Shown one piece after another: positions 6,336-8,962 of a stretch of DNA of 8,962 nt. Origin of the DNA: Paracoccaceae bacterium. Lineage in GTDB: Bacteria; Pseudomonadota; Alphaproteobacteria; Rhodobacterales; Rhodobacteraceae. The notes below the pieces were generated by a model that ran no database searches, was not told the DNA's origin, and saw only the letters and a program-made list of their open reading frames with translations. The first letter of the stretch is position 1, and each line of letters starts with the position of its first letter. The stretch covers positions 1-8,962 of the forward strand of contig JANSYB010000055.1 of the NCBI GenBank assembly GCA_024742655.1. Reading direction: 5' to 3'. The position numbers were made by a program, and so were the translations under genes.

Positions 6336-6575
6336 ATGGCAAGCGATAGACAGAACCTGCAGGACGCATTTCTCAACCAGGTTCGCAAAACCAAGATCCC
6401 TGTGACCGTTTTCCTGATCAACGGCGTAAAGCTGCAGGGCGTGATCACGTGGTTCGACAATTTCTGCATTCTGCTGCGCCGTGATGGTCAATCGCAACTG
6501 GTCTACAAGCATGCCGTTTCGACAATCATGCCGTCGCAGCCCGTCAACCTGTATGACGGTGACGAGGCGTCTTGA
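6336..6575 (+). CDS. hfq: RNA chaperone Hfq
   Basis: A 79-residue Sm-fold protein that acts as a hexameric ring pairing small RNAs with mRNAs. The Sm1 part is [21 protein letters not shown] (23-43) and Sm2 includes [16 protein letters not shown] (55-70), with the uridine-binding YKH at 57-59 and Gln9 on the proximal face. The rim that is RRER in E. coli reads RKTK (17-20), so one arginine/lysine position is threonine. The protein ends soon after the fold with NLYDGDEAS, giving almost no C-terminal tail; this short form is usual in alphaproteobacteria, whereas E. coli Hfq has 102 residues. Start ATG 6336 is 9 nt after AAAGG. A longer in-frame ORF from 6243 runs through the structured leader and is not supported. 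Its stop overlaps the hflX start. Confidence 0.97.
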   Translation: MASDRQNLQDAFLNQVRKTKIPVTVFLINGVKLQGVITWFDNFCILLRRDGQSQLVYKHAVSTIMPSQPVNLYDGDEAS

Positions 6576-7849
6576 CGCAGACTGACGACCCGGTCACCCG
6601 CGCCTGGGTGCTGCACCCCGATATTCCGTCTCAGGACAAGGCGCGCGCGCCCGATCTGGCCCTCGAGGAGGCCGTGTCCCTGGCCCATGCGCTGCCGGGA
6701 CTTGAGGTTCTGGGCGGGACTGTCGTGCGTCTGGCCCGGCCGCATCCCGGCACCTTGTTCGGCAAGGGCAAGATCGAGGAACTGCACCGGCTGGTCGAGG
6801 ACGAGGAACTGGAACTGGTGCTGATCGACGGGCCGGTCAGCCCGGTTCAGCAACGCAACCTGGAAAAGGCACTCGGCGTCAAGCTGCTGGACCGGACCGG
6901 GCTGATCCTGGAGATTTTCAGCGACCGGGCCGCCACGCGCGAGGGTGTGTTGCAGGTGGAAATGGCCGCGCTCAGCTATCAGCGCACGCGGCTTGTGCGG
7001 GCCTGGACGCACCTGGAACGACAGCGGGGCGGGCTGGGATTCGTTGGCGGGCCGGGCGAGACCCAGATCGAGGCCGACCGCCGCGCCATCGACGAACAGC
7101 TGGTCCGGCTGCGCCGCCAGTTGGACAAGGTCGTCAAGACCCGCAGCCTGCACCGCGCCGCGCGCGCCAAGGTGCCGTTTCCGATCGTGGCGCTGGTCGG
7201 CTATACCAACGCGGGCAAATCCACGCTGTTCAACCGGCTGACCGGGGCCACGGTCATGGCCAAGGACATGCTCTTTGCCACGCTCGATCCCACCATGCGC
7301 AAGATCGCGCTGCCCGGGGGCGGGCCGGAGGTGATCCTGTCGGACACGGTGGGGTTCATCAGTGATCTGCCGACCGAACTGGTCGCGGCCTTTCGCGCCA
7401 CGCTGGAAGAGGTGACAGCGGCCGATCTCATTGTGCATGTGCGCGATATCTCCCATCCCGAGACCGAGGAACAGGCCGCCGATGTGCGCGACATCCTGGA
7501 AGGGTTGGGCGTGACCGAAACCACCCCGCAGATCGAGGTCTGGAACAAGATCGACCGGCTGGACGCCGAGGACCGGCAGGGCGTGATGAACCGCGCCGCC
7601 CGCGATGAGAATGTTCAGGTCCTGTCGGCCATCACCGGCGAAGGGATGGACGATCTCAGCGCCGCGATCATTGCCCGGCTCTCCGGCACGACCCATCTCA
7701 CCGACCTGCACCTTGGGTTCAGCGAGGGGCGCAAACGCGCGTGGCTGTTCGAGAAAGGGCTGGTCGAGGACGAAACGCAGGACGAGACGGGCTATGCGCT
7801 GAAAGTGCGGTGGACCCCGATGCAGCAAGCCCAGTTCGACAGCATGTAA
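6572..7849 (+). CDS. hflX: Ribosome-associated GTPase HflX
   Basis: A 425-residue GTPase of the Obg-HflX superfamily. The N-terminal nucleotide-binding-like domain (about 10-150) contains [16 protein letters not shown] and [12 protein letters not shown]. The glycine-rich hinge [19 protein letters not shown] (153-171) is diagnostic of HflX. The G domain has G1 GYTNAGKST (210-218), G2 Thr237 in FATLDPT, G3 DTVGF (258-262), G4 NKID (325-328) and G5 SAITG (352-356), all intact. By family knowledge HflX binds the 50S subunit and splits stalled ribosomes after heat or other stress. The start is TTG 6572, whose bases form TTGA with the hfq stop, a 4-nt overlap; GAGG (6564-6567) precedes it. The next candidate start, the GTG at residue 13, would still keep the domains but removes the overlap. 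Expression is probably coupled to hfq. Confidence 0.95.
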   Translation: MTQTDDPVTRAWVLHPDIPSQDKARAPDLALEEAVSLAHALPGLEVLGGTVVRLARPHPGTLFGKGKIEELHRLVEDEELELVLIDGPVSPVQQRNLEKALGVKLLDRTGLILEIFSDRAATREGVLQVEMAALSYQRTRLVRAWTHLERQRGGLGFVGGPGETQIEADRRAIDEQLVRLRRQLDKVVKTRSLHRAARAKVPFPIVALVGYTNAGKSTLFNRLTGATVMAKDMLFATLDPTMRKIALPGGGPEVILSDTVGFISDLPTELVAAFRATLEEVTAADLIVHVRDISHPETEEQAADVRDILEGLGVTETTPQIEVWNKIDRLDAEDRQGVMNRAARDENVQVLSAITGEGMDDLSAAIIARLSGTTHLTDLHLGFSEGRKRAWLFEKGLVEDETQDETGYALKVRWTPMQQAQFDSM

Positions 7850-7860
7850 GCAGCAAAATC

Positions 7861-7886
7861 CACCCCGGCGGCGACACCGCGGGGTG
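7861..7886. terminator. Hairpin between convergent hflX and entericidin-like gene, probable terminator
   Basis: CACCCC (7861-7866) pairs with GGGGTG (7881-7886), and after a single bulged G the stem continues with GCGG (7868-7871) and CCGC (7877-7880) around the 5-nt loop CGACA. This 10-bp GC-rich stem begins 11 nt after the hflX stop. Read on the minus strand it is followed by GATTTTGC, a weak T-tract, so it serves the entericidin-like gene better; on the plus strand only TTCG follows. It probably works for both converging units. Confidence 0.5.
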
Positions 7887-7893
7887 TTCGGGA

Positions 7894-7908
7894 CGATCCG
7901 TAGGATCG
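7894..7908. terminator. Second short hairpin downstream of the entericidin-like gene
   Basis: CGATCC (7894-7899) and GGATCG (7903-7908) form a perfect 6-bp stem with the 3-nt loop GTA. It lies 6 nt beyond the entericidin-like stop codon on the minus strand and 7 nt from the larger hairpin. There is no T-tract. A role in transcript end formation or 3' stability is likely but cannot be decided from sequence. Confidence 0.3.
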
Positions 7909-7914
7909 GTCAGA

Positions 7915-8028
7915 TCAGAACCAGCCTTGAATGCCCCGGGACGCGCCCGAAATATCCTGCCCGATGCCGTCGACGGTTGCACAGCCCGCAAGGGTCGCGA
8001 TCAGCGCGAGCGCAACGATTTTCTTCAT
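7915..8028 (-). CDS. Entericidin-like small lipoprotein (37 residues)
   Basis: This very short gene reads MKKIVALALIATLAGC, then a mature part of 22 residues containing ATVDGIGQDISGASRGIQ and ending in GWF. The lipobox LAGC puts the lipidated cysteine at residue 16. The G-x-G-x-D-I-S pattern after the lipobox is that of the entericidin EcnA/EcnB family, small outer-membrane lipoproteins; in E. coli the pair is linked to stationary-phase lysis, but most alphaproteobacterial members have no tested role. The ATG at 8028 is preceded at short distance by GAGGCAGGAG (8040-8031 on the minus strand), a strong ribosome binding site. It lies 36 nt after the solute-binding protein gene on the same strand and may be cotranscribed. 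Only one such gene is present, not a toxin/antidote pair. Two hairpins follow it. The family is assigned from the motif by eye. Confidence 0.8.
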   Translation of the reverse strand: MKKIVALALIATLAGCATVDGIGQDISGASRGIQGWF

Positions 8029-8064
8029 GACTCCTGCCTCTCAGGTTGCGTTTGCCTGTATGTT

Positions 8065-8962
8065 TCAGTCTGCCTCGTGCCACCATACCTCGGGGAGGAA
8101 CCAGATCCCGTCCCCGTAGATCGGCAGCTTGTCCTTCGGATAGCGCAAATCGCTGGAATGGGCAATCCGACCCACGGAATATTGATGAATCGGAATGACA
8201 TAGCGACCGGAAATCAACACCCGGTCCAGCGCACGGACGGCGGCGGTGAAATCCTCTCTTGTGGTCGAAGACAGCATCGCGTCGATCATCGCCTCGGCGG
8301 CTGCCGATTTCATGCCCATCAGGTTCCGGCTGCCGGGCTGGTCGGCATATTCGGCCCCCCAGTAATACGTCTGTTCGTTGCCCGGGCTGAGCGAAAACGC
8401 GCGCCGGAAAAAGGTGAGGTCGAAATCAAAGTTGCGCTCACGCTCGGCATATTGGGCGGAATCGGTGGTCTCGACCGACAATTTGATGCCGAGGCGCTCC
8501 AACGCCTGCGCATAGATATCCATATAGGCCTGCGCCTGTTGCAGCAGACCGTCGCGACGCAACAGGACCTGCAATTCCAGCGTCTCGCCCTCCGCGTTGC
8601 GCAGCACGCCCTCCTGAACACTCCAACCCGCGTCGTTGAGTAGTTTCATCGCCTTGCGGATATTGGCGCGGTTGCGCTTGGAGCCGTCCGATTGCGGCAG
8701 CACGTAGCCTTCGAGCGCGCCGGGCAGCAGGCTGTCGGCGAAGGGGTCCAGCAAATCACGCACCCGCCCTTTGGCCGGGCCGGGGCGCATGCCCAGAACG
8801 GAGCCCGAGAAGTAAGAGGTTATGCGCGGTTGCCGGCCACCGGTCAGCGTGTCGTTGATGAATTCGAAGTTGAAGGCATGGATCAGCGCGTCGCGCACGC
8901 GCCAGTCATCCAGAGGCGCACGCCGCGTGTTGAACACGAATCCCGTCATGCCCGAGGGTTTC
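8065..8962 (-). CDS. Extracellular solute-binding protein, family 5 (YejA-like peptide ABC transporter), C-terminal part
   Basis: The frame is open to the right edge, so the 298 visible residues are the C-terminal half of a periplasmic protein of usually about 600 residues; its start and signal peptide are outside. The first visible residues KPSGMTGFVFNTRRAPLDD, then WRVRDAL and ALIHAFNFEFIN, are typical of the SBP_bac_5 fold in the YejA branch, which binds oligopeptides and microcin C-like compounds for an ABC importer. The C-terminus has RYVIPIHQYSVGRIAHSSDL and ends LPEVWWHEAD, again YejA-like. No permease or ATPase gene follows: the next gene on this strand is the entericidin-like one and then hflX converges. 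Any partner transporter genes must lie upstream, beyond the window. The exact substrate is not predictable; yejA is therefore not assigned as a symbol. Confidence 0.85.
   Translation of the reverse strand, partial: KPSGMTGFVFNTRRAPLDDWRVRDALIHAFNFEFINDTLTGGRQPRITSYFSGSVLGMRPGPAKGRVRDLLDPFADSLLPGALEGYVLPQSDGSKRNRANIRKAMKLLNDAGWSVQEGVLRNAEGETLELQVLLRRDGLLQQAQAYMDIYAQALERLGIKLSVETTDSAQYAERERNFDFDLTFFRRAFSLSPGNEQTYYWGAEYADQPGSRNLMGMKSAAAEAMIDAMLSSTTREDFTAAVRALDRVLISGRYVIPIHQYSVGRIAHSSDLRYPKDKLPIYGDGIWFLPEVWWHEAD

Noticed and set aside
5074..6405. 443-codon plus-strand frame overlapping trkH and hfq
   Set aside because: Out of frame with TrkH, whose membrane segments and filter motifs are clear; the alternative is Arg/Gly/His-rich without any family resemblance.
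6503..7828. 441-codon minus-strand frame across hflX
   Set aside because: Antisense shadow of HflX, which carries all five G motifs on the plus strand.
8085..8100. CATACCTCGGGGAGGA, resembling the intergenic box and partly palindromic
   Set aside because: It lies inside the solute-binding protein gene and encodes the conserved C-terminal FLPEVW stretch, so protein coding explains it.
7741..8643. 300-codon plus-strand frame across the hflX end and the solute-binding protein
   Set aside because: It runs through the hairpin spacer and opposite two supported minus-strand genes, and has no recognisable domain.

Overview
The window reads as ordinary chromosomal DNA of an alphaproteobacterium, most likely a member of the Rhodobacteraceae (Rhodobacter/Roseobacter group). 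The grounds are its high G+C content, the cluster ntrY-ntrX-trkA-trkH-hfq-hflX, and the form of its proteins: a 79-residue Hfq with almost no C-terminal tail and an NtrX without a GAFTGA loop. I assign the family from the proteins and gene order; I cannot name a genus.

Layout. Positions 1-2536 (+) hold the C-terminal 374 residues of the sensor kinase NtrY and the complete response regulator NtrX, 7 nt apart. Positions 2537-2723 are a gene-free convergent spacer with a 9-bp hairpin and an A/T-rich patch that may be a dispersed repeat. Positions 2724-3197 (-) encode a small six-cysteine lipoprotein of unknown function, with a near-consensus promoter placed so that its mRNA should be leaderless. 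Positions 3301-6205 (+) encode the potassium uptake pair TrkA and TrkH, 4 nt apart. After a structured 130-nt leader come hfq (6336-6575) and hflX (6572-7849), which overlap by 4 nt. A convergent hairpin pair follows. On the minus strand lie a 37-residue entericidin-like lipoprotein (7915-8028) and the C-terminal half of a family 5 peptide-type solute-binding protein that runs off the right edge.

How the genes fit together. NtrY phosphorylates NtrX, a two-component system tied to nitrogen and redox control and to envelope functions. TrkA gates the TrkH potassium channel subunit. Hfq is the RNA chaperone for small RNAs, and HflX is a ribosome-associated GTPase used in stress. The cluster is conserved in many alphaproteobacteria but the proteins do not form one pathway. 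Here the reverse-strand lipoprotein gene separates ntrYX from trkAH, so trkA must have its own promoter or depend on read-through.

I see no mobile element, CRISPR array, tRNA, rRNA or defence locus, and no clear novel multi-gene system. The most interesting signals are regulatory: the hfq leader, with three competing GC stems and four consecutive ARN triplets running into the Shine-Dalgarno sequence; the predicted leaderless lipoprotein mRNA; and the very small lipoprotein gene next to hflX.
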